Positions 46,024-54,466 of a DNA stretch of 64,000 bases are shown piece by piece (within the stretch, counting starts at the first letter, position 1; each line of letters starts with the position of its first letter). Under the pieces are notes generated by a model. It searched no databases and was not told where the DNA came from. It saw nothing but the letters and a program-made list of their open reading frames with translations. A program made the translations under genes and the position numbers. The stretch comes from IOR16 sp963521065 (GTDB lineage Bacteria > Bacillota > Clostridia > Peptostreptococcales > Anaerovoracaceae), in assembly GCA_963521065.1 (NCBI GenBank), contig CAUQTI010000014.1, forward strand, positions 1 to 64,000, in the 5' to 3' direction.

Positions 46024-47394
46024 CTAATCACTGCTCTCCACTTGAGGCGCTCCCTTTGTATATTTTATCATATTTTTCCATCTACCTGTACGATATTGTA
46101 AATAAGAGATAATCCAATTTGAAAGCCATCCAATCGGTACAGCATACCAAACCATGGCGATTCCAAACTTAGGCGCAAAAAGGACTGCAAGCATTACACG
46201 GATAAAAAGGTTTACTAAATTTGCAACTGTAAACATTTTCATATCTCCAGCTCCCCGCAATAATCCGTCAACGGCCATTTTAAATCCTATCAGGCAGAAA
46301 AACCAACCCATAAAAACCAAATAGCTCCTCCCGGTAGAAAGCGCAACGAGGGTCCCCTCCGTTCCAAGAAACAGAGAAATAATCGGCTGGTAAAAAAGCT
46401 CTAATAGCAAACAAGTAACAGCTGCGCAAGCGAATACCATCTTGTTGGCTACATGGTAGCCTTCCACCACACGATCATACTGCTGTGCTCCAATATTTTG
46501 TGCAGTGTAGGAGGAAATTGCATTTCCAATCCCAATCATCGGTACAATGCAAATCGATTCAATGCGCATAGCAGCAGAAAATCCAGCTAGAGCTTCCGAT
46601 CCAAAGCTATTTACAACTGATTGTACCAACATCATTCCAATCGAAACGGTAGATTGCTGTAAGATGGACGGCAGCGCAATTCTTGTCATAGAGAGCAATT
46701 CCGATTTACTGAAAACTTTTACGGGCTCACTTTTCATTGTATTCATCGCCCTCATCAAAACAATAAAGGACAAAACTGCGGAAATGCCTTGTGCAATCAA
46801 GGTTGCCCATGCAACACCAGCGACACCCATTTGAAATTTTGTCACCAGGACAATATCCAAAGCAACATTAAAAATGGATGAAAAAATCAAGAAATATAGA
46901 GGTATCCTGGATTTTCCGAGCGCATTGTATATGGATGCCAATATGTTATACATAAATAAAAACGGAAGTCCAAGAAAATAAATATTCAAATACTCCACTG
47001 TCATTTCCATAATGTCACTAGGCGTATTCAGCAACGTCATAATACTTGTACTGAAAAATAATCCAAAGCCGCCTAGAAGAATGCTTACAAATAAAAAGGA
47101 AATCAGCGCCGTAAAGATAGCCAGCTTCATTCTCTTGAAATCTTTTGCACCAAAATATCTGCTTATAATAACGGATGAACCAATCCCACCGCCAAGTGCG
47201 ATACAAATAAAAATATTTGTCAAAGAATAGGAGGCTCCCACTGCTGCCAATGCCTTCTCACTCACAAATCTTCCTACAATCGCAGAATCCGCCATTGTAT
47301 AGGCCTGTTGAAAAAAATTACCTACAATGATTGGCAAAGAAAATATAATTAACGCATTTAGCGGTTTTTTCTGCAATAAATAATCATTTCCCAC
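46024..47394 (-). CDS. MATE family multidrug efflux transporter
   Basis: About 456 residues with twelve predicted membrane spans in two homologous halves (SLPIIVGNFFQQAYTMADSAIVGRFV and ALPSILQQSTVSIGMMLVQSVVN). The family exports cationic drugs by Na+ or H+ antiport. I place the start at GTG 47394: GGAGGGG lies 8 bp upstream, whereas ATG 47451 lies deep in the ArsR gene with no site. The 11-bp overlap with that regulator gene indicates an operon under its control. Confidence 0.88.
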   Translation of the reverse strand: MGNDYLLQKKPLNALIIFSLPIIVGNFFQQAYTMADSAIVGRFVSEKALAAVGASYSLTNIFICIALGGGIGSSVIISRYFGAKDFKRMKLAIFTALISFLFVSILLGGFGLFFSTSIMTLLNTPSDIMEMTVEYLNIYFLGLPFLFMYNILASIYNALGKSRIPLYFLIFSSIFNVALDIVLVTKFQMGVAGVAWATLIAQGISAVLSFIVLMRAMNTMKSEPVKVFSKSELLSMTRIALPSILQQSTVSIGMMLVQSVVNSFGSEALAGFSAAMRIESICIVPMIGIGNAISSYTAQNIGAQQYDRVVEGYHVANKMVFACAAVTCLLLELFYQPIISLFLGTEGTLVALSTGRSYLVFMGWFFCLIGFKMAVDGLLRGAGDMKMFTVANLVNLFIRVMLAVLFAPKFGIAMVWYAVPIGWLSNWIISYLQYRTGRWKNMIKYTKGAPQVESSD

Positions 47395-47749
47395 GTTTTG
47401 ACCCCTCCGATATTTTTGTATCTCTTTTAATGCACTCTGAAACGTATTCACAAGAGCACTCTTCCTTCAATTCCATCCCGGCAGTATATTGTGCCATTTG
47501 CTGCAGTACCTCTCCCAGGATAGAAGTTATTTGGTCCTTATCCACCCGATAATGCATTTGATAACCTTTTTTTATTCCAAAAACAATTCCATATTTTTTA
47601 AGTACCCGCATATGCTGTGATACTGCTGATTCTGAGATATTCAGCTTTTTTGATAAAGCCTGTACACAATAATGGTGTTCAAAAAGAAGCTCTATCAATC
47701 GAAACCTTGTGGATTCCGTTAGTATATGAAGGATTTCTATTTTATCCAT
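47384..47749 (-). CDS. ArsR family winged-helix regulator of the MATE gene
   Basis: 121 residues: ArsR-type HTH (RFRLIELLFEHHYCVQALSKKLNISESAVSQHMRVLKKYGIV) with a YRVD wing. The tail contains three Cys (ECSCEYVSEC) that could sense metal or redox state. The first gene of a two-gene operon with a MATE exporter, with a perfect dyad just upstream; it most likely represses the operon until a toxic ligand binds. Confidence 0.9.
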   Translation of the reverse strand: MDKIEILHILTESTRFRLIELLFEHHYCVQALSKKLNISESAVSQHMRVLKKYGIVFGIKKGYQMHYRVDKDQITSILGEVLQQMAQYTAGMELKEECSCEYVSECIKRDTKISEGSKRGK

Positions 47750-47768
47750 AGCCGATATCTCCTTTTCT

Positions 47769-47792
47769 TTAATTAAGAATACACTTAATTAA
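47769..47792 (-). promoter_or_regulatory. Operator of the ArsR-MATE operon
   Basis: Perfect inverted repeat TTAATTAAG-N6-CTTAATTAA (47769-47777 and 47784-47792), 19 bp before the regulator's start and just downstream of the predicted transcription start, where a bound repressor would block RNA polymerase. Confidence 0.75.
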
Positions 47793-47806
47793 CTCAACGC
47801 TTAATT

Positions 47807-47835
47807 ATTATATTCAAAATGTAGTTTTTTGTCAA
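47807..47835 (-). promoter_or_regulatory. Consensus promoter of the ArsR-MATE operon
   Basis: TTGACA (47830-47835) and TATAAT (47807-47812), both perfect on the minus strand, separated by exactly 17 bp. Such a strong promoter needs tight repression, consistent with the operator beside it. Confidence 0.9.
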
Positions 47836-47938
47836 GAAATGCAAAATTTCTAGTCCTAATTCTGCCCTTCCACATAAGCGCCGTCCTATCATCTTTTGTC
47901 TTTTACTACAGTTTATATACTAATTCTACTCTCGGCCA

Positions 47939-48793
47939 CTAGCATTCCCGCTGTTGAAATGGTATTTGTAATTCTGTCACAAATTTATTCCGATCATTTG
48001 TCAATCCTGTATCGATAATAGTGATTTCTACTGAATCTCCGCTCACTTGAAATCCAGATGCTTTAATATAATTTAGCAGTAACCTATAATAGGGTGAGGC
48101 ATCCTCATGAGTCCCCCGGTACTGTACGGTTACATAATCACTCTCAGGCAGCATATGCGCTTTATTTATAAAATCATCTTCCTCTTCAAGAACAATAAAA
48201 ACAGAAGAAAAATATGTGAATTTCTCTTGTATTAAATTTTCCTTATTAATAGATATTCCAACCTTTCCAAGAAAAATAGCATCGTTTAAGCAGTGAGCTT
48301 TACTTAGATCCCGGATGAGCGGTTCTAAGTCATCAGCAGTCGTAAAATTCTGTTCTAACAAAACGATTTCTCTTTGCGGAAAGAACTTCACTACAACTTC
48401 TCCATAGGATGCGGATAATGCAGTCTTTATTTGTTCAATCCGATTTGTAATTTTCTTTTGAATCTGTATAAGCTCTTCTTGCTTCTTTTTAACAGTTTCC
48501 CGCTGCTCCTCAAAAATAGACAAAATAGTTTTAACCTCTTTTTCATCAAAAAAAGCAATTATTTTTTTTAATGGTACACCTAAAGCACGCAAATATTTAA
48601 TGGTATTTAGACGTTCAAACTGATTCGTAGAATAGTATCTGTAGTTTGTTTCTTTGTTGATATATTCTGGTTTTAAAATGCCGATCTCATCGTAATACCG
48701 AAGTGTACGGATATTGATTCCAAAGAGCTTCGCCATCTCTCCAATGCTAAAAAGTATCTTATCGTCTTTCGTTTTATCATTGTTATGTGTCAT
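47939..48793 (-). CDS. MerR family regulator with GyrI-like effector domain
   Basis: 284 residues. MerR HTH (FSIGEMAKLFGINIRTLRYYDEIGILKPEY), linking coiled coil (about 85-130) and a C-terminal domain (about 140-284) of the GyrI/BmrR multidrug-binding type. ATG 48793 has a GGGGAGGTG site. It is divergent from the DUF554 operon, and the shared region holds a promoter with 19-bp spacing over a dyad, the hallmark of MerR control. The ligand is unknown, probably a small hydrophobic or amino-acid-like molecule. Confidence 0.9.
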   Translation of the reverse strand: MTHNNDKTKDDKILFSIGEMAKLFGINIRTLRYYDEIGILKPEYINKETNYRYYSTNQFERLNTIKYLRALGVPLKKIIAFFDEKEVKTILSIFEEQRETVKKKQEELIQIQKKITNRIEQIKTALSASYGEVVVKFFPQREIVLLEQNFTTADDLEPLIRDLSKAHCLNDAIFLGKVGISINKENLIQEKFTYFSSVFIVLEEEDDFINKAHMLPESDYVTVQYRGTHEDASPYYRLLLNYIKASGFQVSGDSVEITIIDTGLTNDRNKFVTELQIPFQQREC

Positions 48794-48916
48794 CGTGGTT
48801 TCACCTCCCCAATCATAATAATATGTAAACTTATTCGTTATCCTTGCTGTTCCTATATTCTAGCTTATCCTACCTGTTCAATCAATATTTTCACAGCACA
48901 TATCATATAAAAGCAC

Positions 48917-48947
48917 TTGACTCTCTACTAGCTAGAGAGTTTATACT
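48917..48947 (+). promoter_or_regulatory. MerR-type promoter/operator of the DUF554-B3/4 operon
   Basis: TTGACT (48917-48922) and TATACT (48942-48947) are separated by 19 bp, two more than optimal. A dyad ACTCTCTA-N5-TAGAGAGT (48920-48940) fills the spacer. MerR proteins activate such promoters by twisting the DNA. Confidence 0.85.
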
Positions 48948-48979
48948 TTTTATAAATATTTTTTGAAAGGAAAATAATC

Positions 48980-49657
48980 ATGATAGGAACATTTGTAAAT
49001 ACCGCTGCTATCCTTGTTGGAAGTATAGTTGGCAGTGTAATAAGAAAAGGGCTTAATGAAAAATATCAGAATATCCTTTACGATACGATGGGGTTAGCCG
49101 CAATGGGATTAGGCATACATACTGTCACGACAAATATGTCCGACAGCACCTACCCTGTTTTGTTCATAATAAGCCTTGCCATCGGCGGCATTTTAGGGAC
49201 TGCTAGCGATTTGGACGGCAAATTTAATAAGCTTGTAGATCGATATTCTACAACGAACCTCGGACAAGGTCTGTCAACAGCTGTTATGCTTTTCTGCCTC
49301 GGCACATTATCGATTCTAGGGCCCATTGAAAGTGCCTTGAATCAGAACCACACTTATTTATTTACGAATGCTACCTTAGATCTCGTTACTTCTATCGTAC
49401 TAGCTTCAACTTATGGAATCGGTATTGCTTTATCGGCGTTGGTATTATTTATCTGGCAAGGAAGCATCTTTCTTCTTGCACATCAAGTAGAACCCTTACT
49501 TACCTCTGCGTTCATGACGGAAATTTCTATTGTTGGCGGCTTTTTAATTTTAGCCTCCGGTCTATCAATCTTAAAAATAAAATCATTGAAGTCATTGAAT
49601 TTATTGCCCTCTTTGTTAATCCCGCTAGTATGGTTTTTACTTATTCACTTACTTTAA
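48980..49657 (+). CDS. DUF554 membrane protein
   Basis: 225 residues with about seven membrane spans, starting MIGTFVNTAAILVGSIVGSVI as is typical of DUF554 (YdfK-like). The family's IGPIESALN-like and LFxxQGSI-type segments (LGPIESALNQNHTYLF, LFIWQGSIFLLA) are present. Transport is suspected for the family but substrate is unproven. It is first in a MerR-controlled operon with a B3/4-domain gene 10 bp downstream. Confidence 0.88.
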   Translation: MIGTFVNTAAILVGSIVGSVIRKGLNEKYQNILYDTMGLAAMGLGIHTVTTNMSDSTYPVLFIISLAIGGILGTASDLDGKFNKLVDRYSTTNLGQGLSTAVMLFCLGTLSILGPIESALNQNHTYLFTNATLDLVTSIVLASTYGIGIALSALVLFIWQGSIFLLAHQVEPLLTSAFMTEISIVGGFLILASGLSILKIKSLKSLNLLPSLLIPLVWFLLIHLL

Positions 49658-49667
49658 GGAGGTTTTT

Positions 49668-50378
49668 ATGATTTTTTCAGTGGATGATAAGTTTTTTCAA
49701 ATATTCAACACTGCTTGTTTTGCCATAGTAATCGCACATAATATAGATAATCGAGAAGAGAATCCAAGTATTCAAAAGCTTTTGCAGGAAAACACACTTT
49801 CTTGCCGCTCTTCACTGGATGGGGTAAATATAAAAGAACTCGAATCTGTATTATCTTACAGGGAAGCGTTCCGTGAACTTAACGTAAACCCAAACAAATA
49901 TATGTGTTCCATCGAAGCATTATTGACGAGAGTATCCAAAGGCAAAGATATGCCAAGTATTAATACTGCAGTTGACCTAGGAAATGCAGTATCACTTAAA
50001 TATAAGCTTCCAATTGGCGCACATGACATTGATGCGATCGCTGAAAGTATAACACTGCGCTTTTCTATGGAAAACGATTATTTCATTCCATTTGGCAGTA
50101 TAGAGAAAGAAGCCGTTGATAAAAATGAAATTGTGTATGCCACCGGTAGCTCTGTAAGAACGAGGAGATGGACATGGCGGCAAAGCGAAGAAGGAAAAAT
50201 TACAACACAGTCTAAAAATATTTTTTTCCCAATAGACGGGTTTTCTCAACTTAATAAAAATAATATGCTTTCTGCACAAAACGAGTTGAGCAATCTACTT
50301 CAGTACGAGCTTAATTGTAATGTGAGCACAGGATGGATAGATATTGAAAATAAATGCTTTACTACAAATATTATTTAA
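49668..50378 (+). CDS. Stand-alone B3/B4 domain protein
   Basis: 236 residues resembling the B3/4 domain of the phenylalanyl-tRNA synthetase beta chain, with the usual pattern of free-standing copies: SYREAFRELNVNPNKYMCSIEALLTRVSKG, then AVDLGNAVSLKYKLPIGAHDID and a C-terminal Gx(S/D)V.TRRWTWRQ. In PheT this domain edits mischarged Tyr; free-standing forms may edit tRNA or bind an amino acid. Start ATG 49668 follows TAAGGAGG. Co-transcription with a DUF554 membrane protein under a MerR regulator suggests a shared small-molecule substrate. Confidence 0.85.
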   Translation: MIFSVDDKFFQIFNTACFAIVIAHNIDNREENPSIQKLLQENTLSCRSSLDGVNIKELESVLSYREAFRELNVNPNKYMCSIEALLTRVSKGKDMPSINTAVDLGNAVSLKYKLPIGAHDIDAIAESITLRFSMENDYFIPFGSIEKEAVDKNEIVYATGSSVRTRRWTWRQSEEGKITTQSKNIFFPIDGFSQLNKNNMLSAQNELSNLLQYELNCNVSTGWIDIENKCFTTNII

Positions 50379-50487
50379 CCAAAAAAATATCCATATTCAT
50401 ACAAGATCCATACAAGTTTTTTAATATCATCCTACCTCGAAAAACAACGAACTGTAGTAATTTCGCTTCTTTTCTTTTTTACAATAC

Positions 50488-50520
50488 ACAGGCCCCTGTG
50501 TTAAAAACATAGGGGCCTGT
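50488..50520. terminator. Bidirectional terminator between B3/4 and collagen-like genes
   Basis: ACAGGCCCCTGTG (50488-50500) pairs with CATAGGGGCCTGT (50508-50520) with one wobble. T runs flank it on both strands, so both converging units can end here. Confidence 0.8.
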
Positions 50521-50537
50521 TAAAATACTCTTTTATT

Positions 50538-51344
50538 TTACGAGCTGACCTTGACTGCAGTTATTGAATAGGATTTTCCAACAGAGGCAAAATCCAGAGT
50601 GAAGGCATTCGTTGAAGAAAATCCGAGATTAATAGTCTGCCCTGCATTAAAAGTTGCAAGGCCTGTGACAGACACATCAGTTCCTGTAGTTGTAGACAAT
50701 TCTACAACCTCCAAAAGGCTGGTCGGCCCTTGTGTGTTACTGACATCTACTACAGCAAAATCTACTGTCTCTGCGGAAGCTTGTGCTGCCATAGCAACAT
50801 TATAGGTGATCAGATACGTGCCGGTCTCTTCAATGGTCAAGCCAGATGTGCTATAAGTTACTCCATTGGCCGGCATACTTTGCTCCATATCTAAATAGTT
50901 AAAGCTTGTTGAAGAAACACTTAGTGGCGTTTGGTTAAGTGCATAGGCACCGCCATAAACCCCCATAGCATCCGCGCCTGTAGGACCGGTTGGCCCCGTT
51001 GGGCCGGTATCACTAACAGCACCTGCTGGACCGGTTGGCCCCGTTGGACCTGTATCTCCCAGCAATCCTTGCGAACCGGTCGGGCCTGTCGGGCCGGTAT
51101 CTCCCAACAATCCTTGCGGACCGGTTGGCCCCGTTGGACCTGTATCACTAACAGCACCTGCTGGACCGGTCGGTCCCGTTGGACCTGTGTCTCCCAGCAA
51201 TCCTTGCGGACCGGTTGGGCCTGTTGGTCCGCTCAATCCTCTTATTCCTCTGGGACCCGGCGGACCCATTAAAACAGAATTGCCACTACAGCAACACAAG
51301 CTCTCTTGATTTCCACAATGCGTTTTATCGCTATAATAACTCAT
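50538..51344 (-). CDS. Collagen-like glycine-repeat protein, exosporium BclA-like
   Basis: 268 residues. A short N-terminus with a Cys cluster (SLCCCSG, about 16-20), a collagen-type G-X-Y region (about 27-128) dominated by GPTGPTGP, and a C-terminal beta domain (about 130-268) like the trimerising C1q/TNF-type head of BclA proteins (MPANGVTYSTSGLTIEETGTYLITYNVA). Such proteins form hair-like filaments on spores or cells. There is no signal peptide, as for exosporium proteins made in the mother cell. GGAGAGG precedes ATG 51344. Confidence 0.9.
   Translation of the reverse strand: MSYYSDKTHCGNQESLCCCSGNSVLMGPPGPRGIRGLSGPTGPTGPQGLLGDTGPTGPTGPAGAVSDTGPTGPTGPQGLLGDTGPTGPTGSQGLLGDTGPTGPTGPAGAVSDTGPTGPTGPTGADAMGVYGGAYALNQTPLSVSSTSFNYLDMEQSMPANGVTYSTSGLTIEETGTYLITYNVAMAAQASAETVDFAVVDVSNTQGPTSLLEVVELSTTTGTDVSVTGLATFNAGQTINLGFSSTNAFTLDFASVGKSYSITAVKVSS
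51006..51230 (-). repeat. Five 45-bp repeats in the collagen region
   Basis: Residues 39-113 are five 15-residue units all opening GPTGPTG. Three continue P/S-QGLLGDT (type A) and two continue PAGAVSDT (type B), in the order A-B-A-A-B. In type B a Ser replaces the required Gly, giving the same break in the triplet pattern twice. Confidence 0.9.
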
Positions 51345-51726
51345 AAATACCTCTCCGTTATTTCACCATCTTTTTAGAACACGCTTAATCATGTTCCATA
51401 TTTTACACGCTCTCAAATCTCTCTTCATAGACTGTATAATATTCCTTAGTATAATAAAGCGTTCGAAAACACGACTTTATATCCTCAAAAAAATATGGAC
51501 ATCCTCGCTTACTCTTCTTTCTTACATATAAAAATGGATTACCTGATTCATTTCGTGAAATTATAAGTCATCACTTTATTACTCCACACGCATAGCGTGT
51601 AGAATAATAAAAAATGAGCGGAAAATCCGCCCATAAAAAGTGATACTTTTTTAAATTTTATTATAATTACCGTTCATATCCCATCGCAGCGTACAAATCT
51701 TTCTAACGATGCTTGTGCAGTCAATC
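51345..51726. other. Intergenic region with AraC-gene terminator
   Basis: No ORF. On the minus strand GCGGA/TCCGC (51618-51622 with 51626-51630) followed by ATTTTTTATT is a likely terminator for the AraC gene. A perfect ACACGC-ATA-GCGTGT hairpin stands at 51586-51600. The collagen-like gene's promoter should lie near 51345-51450 but I cannot identify it. Confidence 0.5.
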
Positions 51727-52695
51727 CTATTTCTTGCGCACTGGTCTGATATACTTGAAAAATCGCTTTGGATCATGATACATATAAACAATTCTCCCGT
51801 CAGAGGTATCAAAGCAATACTCTGTCTCTGAAAAATTAAAGGTTGCCATTGCTGCTTCTATTTTATTCTCCACGCTACGGTTCTCTTGATTATAATCGAA
51901 CGGTCCATGCTCAAAGACAATATACTCCGCTTCAGGAATATCAAGCATAAGCATTTGTGATGGTATTTCGCCTTTATAATCAATAGGAAGTCGTACGCCA
52001 TAACACTCCGTACGAGGAATACCCCAATCGCAAAGCCTCCCCTCCGCGTCATTGATGTAACCCATAATTTGACCGCTGCCACTGTTAATTTCACTCCCGC
52101 CGCCGTCATCCAATTTCCCCTTAATACTATCCAGCAAGCCGCAAATGGTTTCACAGTCCTGCCCTGGAATAAGATTTTGCTTTTGCCAAAAATCCCAATA
52201 TCCATTACTCTCATAATTTTTAATGTGTAAAAATTTATGAGTGGGAATCGTTACAAAATAAATTTTAACATCCTCTGTTGATTTAATCATACCAATCTCT
52301 CCTAATCCTAAACAGTAGCGGTCAAAAGGGTTTATTTTTGTACGAAGAATGACAGGTGTAGGCTTTTTTCGATATTTACTTGGAGTTATACCATAAGCTT
52401 TTTTAAAAGCCCTGGTAAATGCTTCATGCGATGAAAAACCATAATCAACAGCAATTTCTAAAAGACTTTTTTCGCTGTCCCGTACTTCTTTTAATGCAAA
52501 CGCTAATTTTCTATAGCGCAGATAATTTCTAAATTGCATATTCGATATTTCTTTAAATTTTCTTGTTGTATAAAATTCAGAATAACCCAGCCTACAAGAA
52601 AGAAAACACAGTGTCAATGCTTCATCATTATAATTTTTAATACATCTGTCAATTTCATCAACAATTATCTGGATTTGCTTCTCCCACTCGTACAC
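51727..52695 (-). CDS. AraC family regulator with GyrI-like effector domain
   Basis: 322 residues. The DNA-binding domain is N-terminal (about 8-107): two HTH motifs with LLEIAVDYGFSSHEAFTRAFKKAYGITPSKYRK. The C-terminal half (about 135-320) resembles the bacterial effector-binding domain (PTHKFLHIKNYESNGYWDFW..., YIVFEHGPFDYNQENRSVENKI). Such proteins sense a small molecule or a drug. No clear target operon is adjacent, so it may act elsewhere or on itself. Confidence 0.88.
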   Translation of the reverse strand: MYEWEKQIQIIVDEIDRCIKNYNDEALTLCFLSCRLGYSEFYTTRKFKEISNMQFRNYLRYRKLAFALKEVRDSEKSLLEIAVDYGFSSHEAFTRAFKKAYGITPSKYRKKPTPVILRTKINPFDRYCLGLGEIGMIKSTEDVKIYFVTIPTHKFLHIKNYESNGYWDFWQKQNLIPGQDCETICGLLDSIKGKLDDGGGSEINSGSGQIMGYINDAEGRLCDWGIPRTECYGVRLPIDYKGEIPSQMLMLDIPEAEYIVFEHGPFDYNQENRSVENKIEAAMATFNFSETEYCFDTSDGRIVYMYHDPKRFFKYIRPVRKK

Positions 52696-52868
52696 TTATT
52701 TACCACCTCGTTTCAACCACTCTGCCTTCATTATAAAGGAGCAAAATGATTATCTCTTGATTTTACTTGCTATTCTGCCAAACATAAAAACAAAGTTAAT
52801 TTATAATGCCTATCGACTTCTAACCTTTATATTCTCAGTGGTATCGTTTCCACCACATGTTTATCTCG

Positions 52869-54329
52869 CTATAGGCCCCTGCGTTTGCACTCTAACAAGC
52901 ACATCTTTAAAATTTTTAAACTCTTCTCAAGTTCTGTCATAGAAAGATAGGAATAGGATATGCGAATCGCTTGGCTGGAGCGGCTTGTATACAGATCACC
53001 CGTACAAATAAGAAGTCCCTTATTTAAGCATTCATGAAAAAGTTTCTGCACCGATACCTTGCTGTCAAATTCTAGCATAATGTACACACTGCCGTTTGGA
53101 ATATTCCATTTACATAAACCTGAAAAATTCTGCTTTAATATATCTAATACAAAATTTCGCCGCTCCTTTAGCCCTTTTCGAACATAACTTAGATGTTTGG
53201 TATACAAGCCATTCTTCAGCATGTAACAGAATGTATTTTGGGACAAAGAGCTTGTTCCTAGATCAGTCTGCGTTTTAATATCAGCAAGTCTGTCAATGAT
53301 TGCTTTTGTTCCCAATACCCACCCAAGCCGAAACCCGGGAAATAACACCTTAGAGCAGCTTCCAACTAAAAGTATAAGCTCATTTGTATCCAGCGATTTA
53401 AGCGGAAAAGGTCTATTTTCAGTCAGATACAATTCCCGATAAGTATCATCTTCTATGATAGGAAGTTTTCGTAATTGGCACAGCTGGTATATTTTCTTTT
53501 TCCGTTCCTCATCCATGAGAGTCCCCGTTGGATTATTAAAATTAGGAATGCTGTAAAGAATCGCGGCTTTCGTACGAATATGTGCTTTTTCTAGAGATTC
53601 AGGCAGTATTCCTCTAGCATCAGCATTCACTCCAAAAAGTCGCATATTCGCTGATTGGAAGGTGTTGACACTATAAATATAGGACTGTGTTTCCGTTAAT
53701 ATTGTTGACCCTTCATAAAGAATTCCAATCGCAATAAGATATAACGCCTGCAAAGCTCCAGAGGTTATCAATATTTGATCTGGATTAACTTTCACCCCAA
53801 TGCCAGAATAATAACAGCATAAGCTTTCCCGTAGCTCTAAATTCCCTTTAGGCTCTTCATAACTGAGAGAATTAAATATGTCTATGGAATTTACCTCATT
53901 AAACAGTTCCGGCAGATACAAATCCTTTGATAAATCTGGTCTTGTAAGGGCAAATATATCGTTTCGATGTTCGTTATCATTAATAATGCGCGCTATACTG
54001 TTATTAGGCTTATGACTGCCCAATTGAATATAGCCTGCCCAATTAGGCGGCGCTGGCGAATTTAATGAAGAAGCATTGTTTTTAACGAATGTGCCCGCTT
54101 TTCCATTTGAATGGATAAGGTCATCCGATACAAGCAGTTCAATTGCGGTTACTATAGTGCTTCGATTTACCCCGAATTCTATCGCCATAAGCCTTTGGGT
54201 AGGCAATAAAGCTCCAATCGGGAGCTTTCCCGAAAAAATTTCTTGCTTTATGCGCTCATATATTTGTAAATACAAGGGGGTTACGCTTTTGTCGTCCGGT
54301 TTCCAGCCTTCAAATATCATCTCTTTCAC
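52869..54329 (-). CDS. MocR family regulator (GntR HTH fused to aminotransferase domain)
   Basis: 486 residues. N-terminal GntR winged helix (YLQIYERIKQEIFSGKLPIGALLPTQRLMAIEFGVNRSTIVTAIELL), then a fold-type I aminotransferase domain with the PLP Lys in LVGSCSKVLFPGFRLGW. MocR proteins use PLP or an aldimine with an amino compound as signal. It is divergent from a threonine-dehydratase-like and an ornithine-cyclodeaminase-like gene across 137 bp, so it almost certainly controls them. EnuR, the regulator of ectoine use, is a MocR protein beside similar enzymes. Confidence 0.9.
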   Translation of the reverse strand: MKEMIFEGWKPDDKSVTPLYLQIYERIKQEIFSGKLPIGALLPTQRLMAIEFGVNRSTIVTAIELLVSDDLIHSNGKAGTFVKNNASSLNSPAPPNWAGYIQLGSHKPNNSIARIINDNEHRNDIFALTRPDLSKDLYLPELFNEVNSIDIFNSLSYEEPKGNLELRESLCCYYSGIGVKVNPDQILITSGALQALYLIAIGILYEGSTILTETQSYIYSVNTFQSANMRLFGVNADARGILPESLEKAHIRTKAAILYSIPNFNNPTGTLMDEERKKKIYQLCQLRKLPIIEDDTYRELYLTENRPFPLKSLDTNELILLVGSCSKVLFPGFRLGWVLGTKAIIDRLADIKTQTDLGTSSLSQNTFCYMLKNGLYTKHLSYVRKGLKERRNFVLDILKQNFSGLCKWNIPNGSVYIMLEFDSKVSVQKLFHECLNKGLLICTGDLYTSRSSQAIRISYSYLSMTELEKSLKILKMCLLECKRRGL

Positions 54330-54376
54330 CTCAATTTATGGTTGGGTATATAAAATCTTTTGTGATGTGGATTTCC

Positions 54377-54415
54377 ATTGCATTTAGTATATAATGAAAC
54401 CCATTACAATGCAAT
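54377..54415. promoter_or_regulatory. Candidate MocR operator and -10 element
   Basis: ATTGCATT (54377-54384) and AATGCAAT (54408-54415) form an inverted repeat; CCATTGCA and CCATTACA also recur as direct repeats 26 bp apart (54375, 54401). TATAAT at 54390-54395 between them may be the -10 of the enzyme operon; no good -35 is seen, which fits an activated promoter. Confidence 0.5.
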
Positions 54416-54466
54416 ATTTCGAATTTTGTGTTGGCTATTAGCCTATCATACAAAGGAGGAAAACAT

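Noticed and set aside
51006..51230. CRISPR-like periodic repeat at 45 bp
   Set aside because: The period is explained by collagen G-X-Y coding units; there are no spacers.
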